A program made the translations under genes and the position numbers. From positions 24,247-53,524 of the forward strand of contig VHZZ01012589.1 of NCBI GenBank assembly GCA_009801015.1: a stretch of DNA of 29,278 nt, written 5' to 3'. The notes under the pieces are model-generated. The model did not search any database and was not told where the DNA came from. It saw only the letters and a list, made by a program, of their open reading frames with translations. The stretch comes from Silene noctiflora (Eukaryota; Streptophyta; Magnoliopsida; Caryophyllales; Caryophyllaceae). Below are positions 1-10,917 of this stretch, piece by piece; the first letter of the stretch is position 1, and the number at the start of each line of letters is the position of its first letter.

Positions 1-1842
1 ATGTAAGGTCAAAGGTACGAAACGTCTTTTTTAGCCAGCTTAAGCTTAATACTGGTTCTCACAATCTAACTCCGCTTGTGGCTCTGAAGCAACGCCAGCT
101 CCATCGAAAGAAAAGGTCTATCTTACTTACATATTATAATACGTGCGGTATGTGTGAACAAGTAACTTCGCACGGGGCGGGTAAAGGACCCGCACAGCCT
201 ATATTATAGCATCATATGGGATTAGACAAGCACCCGCTATAAAAGCATTTACCTCAGGGTGCAAAGCTCATAACTGGAGCAAGATATACCTATAATAAGT
301 ACGATTAGAACGAATGGACTAGCAAGACTCTTAGCCAAGAGAAAGCGGAGTGCTGCGCAACTATAGCAGGAAAGGGAACTCTTACACGAGTATACGAGAT
401 TAATGGCTAGCATTCCTGTCTTTCAGCGGAAATAAATAGAATGAATACACGGAAGACTAAGTCCAATTTCCAAATGCAAGAGAAGAACTTACCAGAGCAT
501 AGGCCCAAGTAGAAGTAGTCAGAGTCTCCGGATAAGCAACTTCTATGTAGTATGGATCTGATGTATGCCTGTATTCTATTATTATATAAGATGGGAAAGA
601 AATTATTGGCTATGATATTGTAGCCGCATCGCCCGCATCTTTTGTAACAACGGATCCGTAGTCTGTAGCTTTCTCTAGAAGCTCCTACTATTCTTATATA
701 TAAGGAGGAAGAGACAGCAATATAAAAAGAAGAATTTTCAAGGTATGAGGCAGCCGCGGAAACGGCGGATGATGAGCAGGGAGGTTGGGAAAGCGACTTT
801 AGCTCATGGATAGGCTGGAAAGCCTGCTCTTTAGGATACTGACTTTGGAATCTTTGTTTGTATTGTATAATCGACCAAGACTGCTACTTCCTAAGAAGAC
901 TAGGATTACAAGCTTGACATTAACAGATTTCTTTTAAACTGTATCCGCGCGAAGAGGAATCATCCATTCCAGTAGAATGGGAAGCTTACAGTGGTAGTAG
1001 AGTAGAAGAAGTCCGAAAAAAGCTACTGTTCGAGTTACATGAAATAAACTGAAACTCACTTTATGTTCTTTCTATGACAGCCCTTGAAGCTACTAAGTAA
1101 ACAACGTTTGAATCAGATGATTAAGATCCTAGTGGCGCAGTAGCGAGAATCAAGGATGCTGTTATTAAAGCTTATGTTGATGATGACACCTAGTAATACA
1201 TCACTCCGAAAAAAGTATTAGATCCGATCAAGTATACATAGAAGCCCCTGTGCTAGTGAAATACCTCTCGAAGTGAACATTAGAATAGAAAGTAGTAAAC
1301 GTGGCAGACGCAGCTTGAAAAAAAAAAAGAAAATACAGGAAGCTCCGCTATATACTATACTAAAGCAAGGACTTATGAACGCCGCAATTAATCTGATTCC
1401 AGAATGCTTTTGTCTAAGATCCATTTTGGCACTTGTGTATAATAAGGGCGTTTCTTGCTTTTCTCATACCTTAACTGGCACAAACAAGGAAGGAAATCGA
1501 TTCAATATACTAAGGAAATAAGAATCAGAAAAAATCATAAATCCTGGGGAAACTAAACACACAAGCAAATTGGATCTTCCGTGACATATTCTCAAGGCGA
1601 AACTCTAGCCAACTAATCCCCGGTATACATTCTCAAACTACTAATGAATTCAAGAATGGAGTGTAGAGTAAAGGCTCGGAAAGTATGCTCATGCATTGAA
1701 AACATCGTGGACAACCCGGCGCATCTAAAGAACGATTGGCTTTGGTCCTTGGTTGTCAAGTCAAGGTCTCCTCGCATACAAGCAAAACTTTGTGATTAAG
1801 CAAAGGGGATAAAAGCATTTCGAGCATTCTCGTTATCAAATA
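1..1842. other. Non-genic DNA, plant-mitochondrial texture
   Basis: No gene, RNA or mobile element is recognisable on either strand. The stretch is mixed AT-rich sequence with frequent stops in all frames. It holds a three-base-periodic island at 590-703, a small GAATGG hairpin near 965-981, a short strongly coding-like run at 1131-1190, and an 11-base poly-A tract at about 1318-1328. The two short frames crossing 1218-1521 overlap on opposite strands, have no recognisable content, and one includes the poly-A run as a lysine tract, so I do not call them genes. Confidence 0.6.
590..703 (+). other. Three-base-periodic, Ala/Ser/Thr/Val-rich island
   Basis: Read in the frame that starts at 590, after a TAA, the DNA gives a peptide rich in Ala, Ser, Thr and Val (for example IVAASPASFVTTD). 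It is interrupted by a TAG at 659 and ends at a TAA at 701. There is no ATG. The codons are mostly of the GYN/NCN type (GTA, GCC, GCA, TCG, CCC, GCA, TCT), unlike the surrounding DNA. It resembles in style, though not in clear alignment, the islands near 27.2 and 29.2 kb. It could be a decayed coding or triplet-repeat relic, or chance. Confidence 0.25.
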
Positions 1843-2148
1843 TTACCTCTGGTAAGCCCTCAAACTGTTCAATTGCCGAAACCCGGTTCTGCCTCGGCCG
1901 CTTTCTCGACCCTTTAGTGCAGTGCATTGATGACTTTTGATGGTATGATGAAAGATAATACGCTGAGATAGAAAGGACCGCGCGCTGTCTACGGGAGGAG
2001 CTGGCTTGAAACGAGTCCCCGAAAGTACTGCTATTTTATTATAAAGTGCAGAGGTCGAAGAAAATGCCCCGGGTTGGCTTGGTCTTACTACTCCTTTAGA
2101 AGGCAAGTTGCTTTCAATAAAAAAGTAATACAAATACAAAGGCTGCAT
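1843..2148 (-). CDS. Hypothetical 101-codon frame, doubtful
   Basis: An ATG at 2146-2148 opens a 101-residue frame on the minus strand. The N terminus is aromatic and hydrophobic (residues 2-11, QPLYLYYFFI). The middle is Ser/Pro rich (PSQPGAFSSTSALYN at about 23-37) and the C terminus is Arg rich (KGRESGRGRTGFR near 79-91). I recognise no domain, and no predicted neighbour or promoter supports expression. The length is within chance for this DNA. It spans the copy of a short repeat at 2058-2077. It is listed because it is one of the longer ATG-started frames, not because I believe it is a gene. Confidence 0.1.
   Translation of the reverse strand: MQPLYLYYFFIESNLPSKGVVRPSQPGAFSSTSALYNKIAVLSGTRFKPAPPVDSARSFLSQRIIFHHTIKSHQCTALKGRESGRGRTGFRQLNSLRAYQR
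2058..2077 (+). repeat. Short dispersed repeat, copy A (GC-rich core)
   Basis: The stretch AAGAAAATGCC(C)CGGGTTGG occurs here and, with one C fewer, at 6846-6864. Nineteen of twenty positions match with a single-base indel. Short near-identical repeats of this size are typical of plant mitochondrial intergenic DNA, but a chance origin is not excluded. Confidence 0.4.
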
Positions 2149-2365
2149 ACGATTCCAAGACGCAAAAGCAAGTTCCTAGTTATACACACCTATGATATGA
2201 AACGATGCCATGCTCTCACTCAATAAGAAAAAAACCATGCTCAATAAGTTCGAGGGCTACGCTCCTTCCTTTTCTTACTTAGATTCACTCTGCCACCGGT
2301 AACCGGTAAGTGGTATAATATAAAAGTTTGTTTTTCTTTCAACTAAGGGAAAGGGCTCTTCTAAG

Positions 2366-2380
2366 AATTATATTATAATT
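2366..2380. repeat. AT-rich perfect dyad
   Basis: AATTAT-ATT-ATAATT is a perfect inverted repeat with a three-base centre. It is followed directly by AAGGAG. It is too AT-rich to be a stable hairpin and has no identified function. Confidence 0.3.
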
Positions 2381-2510
2381 AAGGAGACGAGCTTTTCTGT
2401 TTATATCGGGGTAGCAGCTTCTTAGCTTGTGTGCGGTGACCTTATAAAAATCGTGTAATGGCATACGTTCTACTCTTTACTTTATATAGTATAATTAAGA
2501 TTCGGTTCAT

Positions 2511-2777
2511 ATGTATTTGTTGTACGTGGTATTTCCATTTCAGAACATGCACAAGGCACTGGTGAAGATCCCTATCCTCGCACTTAACTTACTCTGCAGC
2601 ATTAAGAATTCGCCCGCCCAAGTGGCTCAACTCCCGAAAGATAATTACTTAAATTGCGCATTATACTTTCTAATGACTAATGATCCTACTCTTCCTATAC
2701 TAAGAACAAAGAGAAAAAAACATCCCTATCTTAAGAAATATTTTCAAAACAAAAGGAGTGACTTACTTAATTTATAG
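2511..2777 (+). CDS. Hypothetical 88-codon frame, hydrophobic N terminus and basic tail
   Basis: The frame starts at an ATG (2511-2513) 13 bases after the AT-rich TATATAGTATAATTAAG tract. Residues 1-30 are hydrophobic with few charges (MYLLYVVFPF at 1-10, PILALNLLCSI at about 21-31), which could be a membrane anchor. Residues 66-82 are strongly basic (RTKRKKHPYLKKY). I recognise no family. A short membrane-anchored frame with a basic tail is a common form of unassigned plant mitochondrial ORF, but the length is within chance expectation and nothing around it suggests transcription. Confidence 0.15.
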   Translation: MYLLYVVFPFQNMHKALVKIPILALNLLCSIKNSPAQVAQLPKDNYLNCALYFLMTNDPTLPILRTKRKKHPYLKKYFQNKRSDLLNL

Positions 2778-3721
2778 GGTTTTCACTGTCAAATGGGTTG
2801 TGATATTCGGATCTTTCTATTGAGATTGTGGAAAAAGGGGCTTTCGACACCATAAAAATCGGAACAGTTTTGACTTTCTTTAGTAGGCGCTTGGGAAGTA
2901 CCTAGGCTTTCATTTTTTCTCATCTGCGTACTATCTTTGGTATTACGAATCGTATTCTGTGGTACTAGGTGCCGTGCCTCATTCTTCCATCCTCTTGGTT
3001 CTCCTCTTTCACGTGTTAACCGAGTCTTTCGTTTCACTCTCCGGATTTCCTGTCCATACTCCTCGTAGTTCCTCTGGATCCTTTCTTGACTTCTTTAATA
3101 TGCGAGCAAGCCCCCTTTTTATTTTCTCTTTTTAGGACAAGAAGGGAAAGACTTTCCTACTTACAAAGACTAAACTATGACTGGCCATCATATTAACAAA
3201 TAAGCCTATCTCTAAGCTTAATGCGCGAACCGGGATCCATTATACGAAAATTAAAATAAGAATAAAGAAGAAAAAGAGATCCTGATGTAAGTCTATTTTT
3301 TTCTCATCAACTAATATAATTCCTGAAGAGTGCAATTACCTCACCAACCGGTGGCCGATCGCCCCGATCTTCCTACGCCGCCAAAGCCTACTTTCCTCGA
3401 AGTTGTAAATACTAGAAGCTAGAAGAGTAGCTCTCCGCTCGTCCCGAGATTGGGAAGAAACCCTCTCTTTACATACAATAAGGCGCGTAAAGGTCAACTG
3501 CTTTTGTTTCATTAGAAAAGCATCAGTAGATTCTTATACTTAATGTGTTTCGAGCTTGACTTTATGTTACTTTTTTGGTTTCGGATAAAAGACTCACGTT
3601 GCTGTTCTCTTACTCCCCCGTTAAAGTGAGAAATAGAATACGAATTCAAACCTCCTATCGGTAAATCCCTATCTTTTCTTTGTTACTTAACTTTAATATG
3701 TGAGTTCTTCTATCGGATCAT

Positions 3722-3746
3722 TCCCTTTACTTTAGAGTAAAAGGGA
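3722..3746. repeat. Small hairpin
   Basis: TCCCTTTACT (3722-3731) pairs with AGTAAAAGGGA (3736-3746) across a four-base TTAG loop, giving ten base pairs with one bulged A. It could form a stem-loop in RNA, but no transcript or gene end is identifiable next to it. Confidence 0.35.
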
Positions 3747-4124
3747 CTTTTATCGCACCCTAAATTCTTTTCTTTTTTTTTCGTTCCTAGAGCACCCGGT
3801 TGGACAAGCTTTATAGTGTATAGTGCGCTGGGTAGTTTTTGCATTGATGCATTCCTTATCATATTTCTATATGAGATTCAGACATGTAAGGTAAAACGTA
3901 GTTAAAGGGTCGGTCGATGTAATTGAGAACTTATTTTTTAGTAGTTAACTCCAAACTTACCTTGTTGAAGGCGCTAAGCCGCCTGTTTGAAAGCGTATAC
4001 GCATAATAGGTATTCAACCACCTTACAAGTAGAGAGGCAGCGAAGCAGAAATTCTCATATAAATAGATATAGAATAGAAAATCAACGCTTGCTCGTTATC
4101 ACTTAAAAAAAAAAAAGAAAAGAA

Positions 4125-4142
4125 TTGGGGTCGAGTCCCCAA
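4125..4142. repeat. GC-rich six-pair hairpin
   Basis: TTGGGG (4125-4130) pairs perfectly with CCCCAA (4137-4142) around the loop TCGAGT. It resembles a tRNA T-arm at first sight, but the loop is six bases rather than seven and no acceptor, D-arm or anticodon arm can be folded upstream, where there is a poly-A tract. Confidence 0.35.
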
Positions 4143-5509
4143 GTTTCAGGGATAGCAAAGAAAATAGATGACCGGGCAAGTCCTCTCATTATGAGATAGA
4201 TCATATAAGACTAGTTCTCGATAGATTTGAGCAAAGTAGTTTTTTAAGAATTAGAGGCTGAACCCAGAGCATTAAATTCTTTTTTCTTCTTACTTGATTC
4301 CATTTTCTACTAGCGCACCTTTGACTCTATTATATTTCTATACAGGTTGGTACCGTGCCTCTTTCATAGGTCTAGATGCAGTAGTAGAAAGAGGTCCTTC
4401 TTAGGACTTTAGCCAAATGCTTCCTAAGTAGGCGGGACAATTCCTACTAGTAAGAATTTTAGTCAAGAAGCCTTTCACCAGCTTTTCTCGCTTTCTCTAG
4501 ATGCGAGTTACTTTATTCGCTTATTATTATAGTATCATTCTACTCCGGAAAAGTGGACTGGGCTTAGCAATCTTTCTCTTATGAAACCCCCTACTAACTG
4601 CTAGATATAAGAAAATAAAAGGTATGGTCTCTCATTAGTATACCGCCAGCCGGATGAATCCAACCCCATATGAAATTCTCGCTCACCAAGATAGCCTTTA
4701 CTTGTCCAGTGAGTGAGCGTTTATTTCGGAACTATAAGACTGGTTCAGCTATAGCACATACATCCGCCAGAGCTCTTTTCTTTTTTTCCGGTAGAACTTC
4801 TGTGCTCCCTGTCAGCGCTTAACCGGATTCTTACTTAACTTCTTTTCTCTTGCTTTTGGAGTCTAAGAGGTGTAAGGCTAATAAGGGTTTACAAAAAACA
4901 TAAAGAGTCTAACCAAAAATCTCACGGAACCATTGCAAAGGAAAGGTATATGCCTTACTTTATAGGTATTTAAGAACTCTAGATAAAGAACAAAAGTAAG
5001 CATTGTACGTTCTTTCCTAAGCCGAGGCAGCCGATGACTGAGAACTAGGAATTTTTAGGAAGTATCTTACGGATCTTAATGCGTACAATCCCAATCCAAC
5101 ACAAGATTGGAGACTTCTTAATGCATGCAGACAGTCAACAACTACTAAATTAATTCGCCTTTTACGGCAGTTAAGAAAGCGAGGCCCTAGAAGAGATTAG
5201 CAAATTCAACCCTGTGGATTATAAGAGCCAAAGTTTCCATGCAATTCCTCGAAAAAGTTTTACTTTAATGTCTAATTAATCCTTACAAACTGTCATAAAC
5301 CAATTAAATTAATGTTGTATATAATATAAAGTCTTATTTCCTCTCTAAATGAGTGCTACTTCAGTTTATCGATTGGGCTGAGGAGACTTCTATGAAGAAC
5401 TCGCGAGTTCTAAGAAAGCGAAAGGCACATTGTTCTTATATAGCACTGTGAAGGGTTTAAAAGGCTTAGTTGCTAAAGCAAGGACAGATTTAGCTCCTGT
5501 GCATTTTGA

Positions 5510-5526
5510 GGGTTGACTTGATGCTT
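5510..5526 (+). repeat. Short dispersed repeat, copy A
   Basis: GGGTTGACTTGATGCTT here matches 21661-21677 at 16 of 17 positions (G/A at the eleventh base), in the same orientation. Confidence 0.3.
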
Positions 5527-6845
5527 AAGCTTATGGGAGAATTTCTTATGCGCAGCGTAAGGAAAGAACTTTTGCTCACTCTGAATTGAATGCTTGCGTT
5601 AAGGGAGTTTACAGGCTCGTCCTTCTTATTTAAAACCTCTGAACTTACTCCATCAGGAGAGGGAGTGAACCTGGCTTTCCTTTATTCCATTCCTTAGGAT
5701 ATCATATTCTTAGGGCAGCTTCCAGTCTGGAGTCTTGCTCCAAATATAATTTATTTGTGAGGAATTTCAACTTATGTTATGAATGCAAAAAAAGACCTCG
5801 AGGATCTACTAACTCGGTAATCGAGGTGTAGCCTAGCTTACTCCAACGCTAATATCACATCCAGCTACTCTAAGAAGATTTCCGTGTAATTAAAAAGGCC
5901 ACTCTCCAGATCAGAGGATGTCCACACACCAACAATTGTACAGCCCGTCTCTGTTGCAATGCAACCGCTTATGCTTTTTTTTCTTAGTGAAGGTCCTGAT
6001 CGAAGAAGAATACCAAGCTTACTATTCTAATTAAGGCTATTCCGGATCTACAAAGTAATTACCGAAGTAAGAGCGTACTTCAATACCTGGGGTATGCCCA
6101 CTTATTCTATTTAGATTGAACGGAACGTGTTGCTAATGCGCTCCACTAACCACTACTACGGATTCTTACTGGAGAGCTTAATGCGCGCCCAACGACGCTA
6201 CTAGCCGGGCACAACCCTCTATATCTACTACTTAAAAATCATACATACGGGTGGGCAGGAGTACACCCTTCATCTACAAATAGATTGTAGAATTATAATA
6301 CTACTTGGTCATTTACTTGTCTTTAAGGGCCTTCCCGCTAGTAGCTTACTGGACTATAAGAAGAAATGCTATAAGAGAGAGGCTTAAAGAAAAAGAAGAA
6401 TAACTGCTACAAAACAGCTGTTCAAAAGTAACCAAAAAAGACATTTAAAGTAACATTTCGTCTCATATGAAACAGCGACAAGATCTAAATCATTTTGAAT
6501 GGATCCACAAAGGCAGCAAAGAACATATTGTGTGTGGTCGTCACTAGACTACGCTAAAGCTAGGAGCCTATGTATTTGATTATAGTATTTCTAACTATGT
6601 AACAGCCCGCGTAAGAGTGTCAAGATTTAGCCCTCGAAGTAGACTCCACTCCCTAAACTTATGATGGGGACTTGGGATCTCCTTTTTATCAACAAGCTAC
6701 AGTAGTAGACGAGTTAAATAACACGATCAGTCTATCCCTATAGGAGAAGCGCACCTTTATAACTAGTTTAAGTAACAGCAAGAAGAATAGACAAGTAAAG
6801 CCCCCACATAATCTCAGACATCTTTGCATGAAATTAGTTAGAAAA

Positions 6846-6864
6846 AAGAAAATGCCCGGGTTGG
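6846..6864 (+). repeat. Short dispersed repeat, copy B (GC-rich core)
   Basis: This is the second copy of the AAGAAAATGCCCGGGTTGG word found at 2058-2077, same orientation, one C shorter. Confidence 0.4.
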
Positions 6865-8144
6865 TGAATCACAATTCTTGGACTCACCAATTGTATTGGT
6901 CAGCAATAAAGCAATAAGGAGGAAGACTTTAGAGTAATCTGGGAAAAGTCTTCCCGAAGAATGTGCAACAGTCGCGGAGAAGGTTCTATGACCAGAATGC
7001 AAAGCAGAAATGCTGACTAGCGGATGCAGAAGTAAAAACGCCAGTCGATGCGAGGTCTATTCGTGAAGTACCGTAGATGTATTATAGTTTGAAAAATGCT
7101 CGATACTACAACTGGACACGAAGCTTTGTCTCCTTTTGGCGTTGCATAGCCGGCTATTAAAAAATGAATCAAATAGGCAATCGGAGGGATTACTCCAGTT
7201 AGCTATGTTTGCTGCCCCCTTATAAAGACATATCGCGATGAAACAGCATTTGCTGCGAACAGTCAAAGTCTAAATTCCCCTGGCTTTCCTTGACGACCTT
7301 GAATTAATATCCAATCATACCAATCATAGTTCTTTCTGGGTGCCCCCCCTCTCGTAAAGCAACCTATCTTACATAACCACATAAGATAGATGTCAGGACA
7401 AGGAAGGGGATGCATGAATGGCAAAGCAAAAGAGTCTAGGTCTCGGAAGCTCCTCTCCTTCTTTATAACAAGATTCTTAAACCTGACAAAAATAACGCTA
7501 AACTCTCCAAATTGGAAGTGCTTTGGAGCGAGCCTTATACTTAGTCTAGTACACTTTCTCTAAATTAAAGAGTCATCTTACCTTTTTTCGGTAGACTCGT
7601 ACCACTTCTTTAGGCGAAATTGCGACGACCTATCTGCCTCCTTAGTCTAAAACATCTTAACCCATCTTCTACCCCCTCCTACCTAAGACTCCACCTGCAG
7701 AACTAAAGGCTAAGCCTAAGGAAATTAGAAAGCTCCCTTCTTAAGAGCTAGCTTTTATAATACATAATGGGCCAATTGAGGGTTCCGAAGCCCATGAATC
7801 TATTAAACTCTGATTCCAATCACTCTAATTAATTTTTAGTTGGCTGGCATACTTCCTCTGATCTTGGTCCTCAGTTTCTTGAATATCTCCTATCAAAAAG
7901 AGTCTTCCGTATAAGATCTCCTATAGTTTAAGATTTTTTAAAATCCAATGAGTGCGGGTAATGTAAAAGATCTCGTATCCGCTCTTTGTATTCATAAAAC
8001 TATGCCCCTTTCAACCGGAATGCGCCTTAGGGTAAGAATCTTTTCCCCATTTTAACTATTCTCTTTCTTGATGCCTTTACTAAATTAGCAAAATAGATTG
8101 AAGTAGCCTTCTCTCCTTGGAATGGTATGGCACATCTGCGAGTG

Positions 8145-8162
8145 GACTATAGTCTAGCTAGA
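8145..8162. repeat. Two overlapping palindromes
   Basis: GACTATAGTC (8145-8154) and TCTAGCTAGA (8153-8162) are each perfect ten-base palindromes sharing two bases. No function can be assigned. Confidence 0.25.
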
Positions 8163-8507
8163 CAAGATAACTTACCTCAATATATTACATTCGAGTACTT
8201 GAAGCATGAATCCTAATTAAAAAGAAAAAAAAAAGAAGGAGCATAGCCCTTGAATTAAGGAAAAGTAGTAGCGCAGGAAGAGCCCCATGCTTTTGATGTT
8301 GCGCTTAAGCCCGCGCGCCCCCAAAACTACTTGTTTTTGTTCTTTAATCTCACAAACATTGTGTGATGCTTAGCCTGGTCAAGTCTTTTAGGCGAGTGGC
8401 ATTCCTAATCAAATTTTTCTCTTAAGGAAAGCCTGATATCAAATGCTCGAGTGAGCGGCCGAGGAGGGGCGAGGTTTTTTCTTAGTTCAACCGCTAGTGA
8501 TGAGGGT

Positions 8508-8516
8508 CATAAGAGA
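8508..8516 (+). promoter_or_regulatory. CATAAGAGA word matching the plant mitochondrial promoter core
   Basis: CATAAGAGA is the core of the conserved nonanucleotide-type (CRTA) promoters of dicot mitochondria. Functional examples are normally preceded by an AT-rich block. Here the upstream bases (CTAGTGATGAGGGT) are not AT-rich and no gene follows, so it is probably a chance match. Confidence 0.12.
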
Positions 8517-8579
8517 CTCGAGGTATGGAAATGCTCTACTGGAAGGAGAAGGGTGATGGAATGCCTCTATACTCTAGCA

Positions 8580-8608
8580 ACTTTTTATCATAGATAGAAG
8601 ATAAAAGT
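8580..8608. repeat. AT-rich hairpin
   Basis: ACTTTTTATC (8580-8589) pairs with GATAAAAGT (8600-8608), nine pairs with one bulged T, around the loop ATAGATAGAA. It is weak because it is nearly all A-T pairs. Confidence 0.25.
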
Positions 8609-9437
8609 CTTTTTTAGATAAGACACGACTTATTATAGATGTGCTTTCCTTTCTTAAGCTACTGCTTGGAGTTTTTTTCTCATCCGCTTATTGGATCAAT
8701 TCAAATCTTTGAAGCGGTCGGTAAGATTCCAGATGGTTAGAGCCTTAAATACCAATAACGCGCTGTTTTAATTATAAAGATGAGATTCAAAACATAAGAA
8801 TTTATAGGGGATCGCAACTATAACTACGGCGGGTCTTGAACCCATCGAACCACATACAGACTTTAGTAACTTTTCCTTTTATATTAAAATATATTACAGA
8901 ATGCGTCGAGTATGTTTCGTAGGCTAATAAGCATGTGCTAGGCTATTTCTAATTACTTAGAAGAATAAAGGGGGGCCGTCCTGCAGCAGTAGCAATTGGG
9001 GGGAAGAGCTGCCGGTCGCCGGTGCCTCTGAGTTTGCACTTTCTTTACGAGGAAGCTAGTGAAAAGAATTTATTTACTTGTTCTTAGAAAGCGGGATAGA
9101 ATCGACGAGACGCTCACATCTTACATATAGTCTAAATAGATTTTCTCCATCGCATAGAATAATTAACTTCATTATTTGACTTTTTCGTGCAAACGCAACA
9201 AGCCTTTCGGCCTTTGTAAGAAGAGAGAAAAAGCCCCAATTCGAGGGCAGGAGCTTATCTTGCTGGTTTAAAAAGATTTCATTTATTATTTAGTAAGCCG
9301 TCTCTTCTTCCGCTTACTATGAGTCCACACGGCATACTGACCGAGCCCTCAATTCTACCTCTGCGCAAGCCTATTTACTTGCTTGTTCATGAGCCACAAG
9401 AGCTCTTCTAAGTCTAGCCAACTTATCCCCACCCTTT

Positions 9438-9455
9438 GCATGCGATCAATCGATC
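9438..9455 (+). repeat. Short dispersed repeat, copy A
   Basis: GCATGCGATCAATCGATC here matches 10900-10917 at 17 of 18 positions. The word contains the palindrome GATCAATCGATC in imperfect form. Confidence 0.35.
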
Positions 9456-10899
9456 AGTAACTGGCAAATCTAATAAGGTCCCTTAGTTCTTTAGAGCTCT
9501 CGACCATTAGGGAGAAAGGCAAACTCCTTTTATTTTATATCTATTTCGTAGGGCATTCATTCGACCCGCCACGAGCCCGCTCTAATTCCCCCTATCTCTA
9601 CTGTGCCTCAACAACCATCACCGGAATCCGCTGTTCGAGAGACAAGACAAAAAAGAAAAAAAAAAAGCTGGTATCACTGAAATCAATGGAAATCTAATTC
9701 CTTCCTGTCTCAGCAAGACAGTTGGTTGAGATGAAGCTAAATTCTGCTTTTGTACGGACCACACCGTCAAAAGTTAAGAAAGGTATATTTAGACGATCCG
9801 GAGACAGACATCCTTCATAGCATAATGTGCAAGACCTTTGTCTTGTAATTGTAAGCTTGGAAAGGGAGGGAGGTTTACTATGTTATGATTCCAACAAGAC
9901 TCTTCTAAAGCTTACACAGGAAAAGAAACAGATGCGCTCAAGGATAGTTACGATAGAAGATAGAAAAGATCCCAACCAACAACCCTCGCCTTACTTTCTT
10001 ACTGACTTACGGAGATTCATTCTGATTGATCATGAAGTATAATAATGAAGTTCTTAGTCCGGGGACCCTTTGACAGCCATCCAGCTAGTCAATCTCATCC
10101 CATTCCAACGAGACACATTCACTAGCCTGGCTTTGTTATTTCCAGATCGACGCCCTAATGTCACGAAATCGCCGGTTTCGTTGAGTTGAAGATCGAAGAA
10201 GGGGAACTCTAAAAAAAGGTTCGGGTCGAGTAAGAAAGGCGTTTAAGCTCTGGTACTTTACTCACGTTAATCCGATTCGTCTTCATCGAGGCACCGATGC
10301 CAAGGGTCAAAGTCAAGAGAAATGGGACCAATACTATGGATAGGTGACTTGTCTCACAGTAGGTCGGCAACCTACCAAAGCAAGGGTGAAGCATCTATTC
10401 AACCGGGGGCCAAGTAGAGTAAGAATGAAAAAAACTTAACATCAGATTTCGGATGTGGATCTGGGAATTTTTTCATATAGTGATTCTTCCGGATATATTA
10501 GTTGAGGAGATTTACCCGGAACTGTAAGGAGAAAGCTTCGCCCTTCTCTTTAGGCTTACCGAATACTTTGTACTTTTTGATATCACGGCACCAATTGAAC
10601 CTCCTTTCTTTACTGACTGACCGATAAGTTTGAAAACATCTTGGCAAGCAGCACTGCTTTCAAACCCCTCCTCACGACAAAGCGTCAACTTTCAGGTCAA
10701 CAAAGGAGCCCTTAATTATGCTTTTATGAAAGAAGTAAAGGCTTTTACACATTTGTTTTGAGAGCTTTAACTTAGACTTATTGGAAAAAAAAAAATGAAT
10801 TGTAATAAGTAATAGATAAAGGCTTCTAGTGAATCCATGTTCTTCGCCCCTTAAAGCACGACCAGTACAACGCCCCGTCTTTAACGGGCTTGGTCCTTC

Positions 10900-10917
10900 G
10901 CATGTGATCAATCGATC
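10900..10917 (+). repeat. Short dispersed repeat, copy B
   Basis: GCATGTGATCAATCGATC is the second copy of the word at 9438-9455, with C to T at the sixth base, 1.46 kb away in the same orientation. Confidence 0.35.

Larger units (their letters stand above)
2778..8579. other. Long gene-free tract
   Basis: I see no gene here on either strand. A minus-strand frame at 2789-3037 begins only with GTG and is dominated by Arg, Lys and Glu from purine runs, and one at 7057-7266 begins with TTG; neither is credible. The tract holds small hairpins at 3722-3746 and 4125-4142, an AT-rich stretch at about 5255-5345, the second copy of the short repeat at 6846-6864, a coding-like but stop-broken frame at 5349-5825, and overlapping short palindromes at 8145-8162. 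Confidence 0.6.

Noticed and set aside
1155-1190. A Tyr-Val-Asp-Asp reading resembling the reverse transcriptase catalytic motif of copia-type elements
   Set aside because: Only four residues match, and no other reverse transcriptase, integrase or long terminal repeat feature is seen nearby. No element is called.
2789-3037. An 82-codon minus-strand frame
   Set aside because: It starts only with GTG and is dominated by Arg, Lys, Glu and Asn from purine runs. No recognisable content.
8821-8860. Minus-strand GGGTTCAAGACCC resembling a tRNA T-arm
   Set aside because: The stem has only about four pairs, and no acceptor, D-arm or anticodon arm can be folded upstream.
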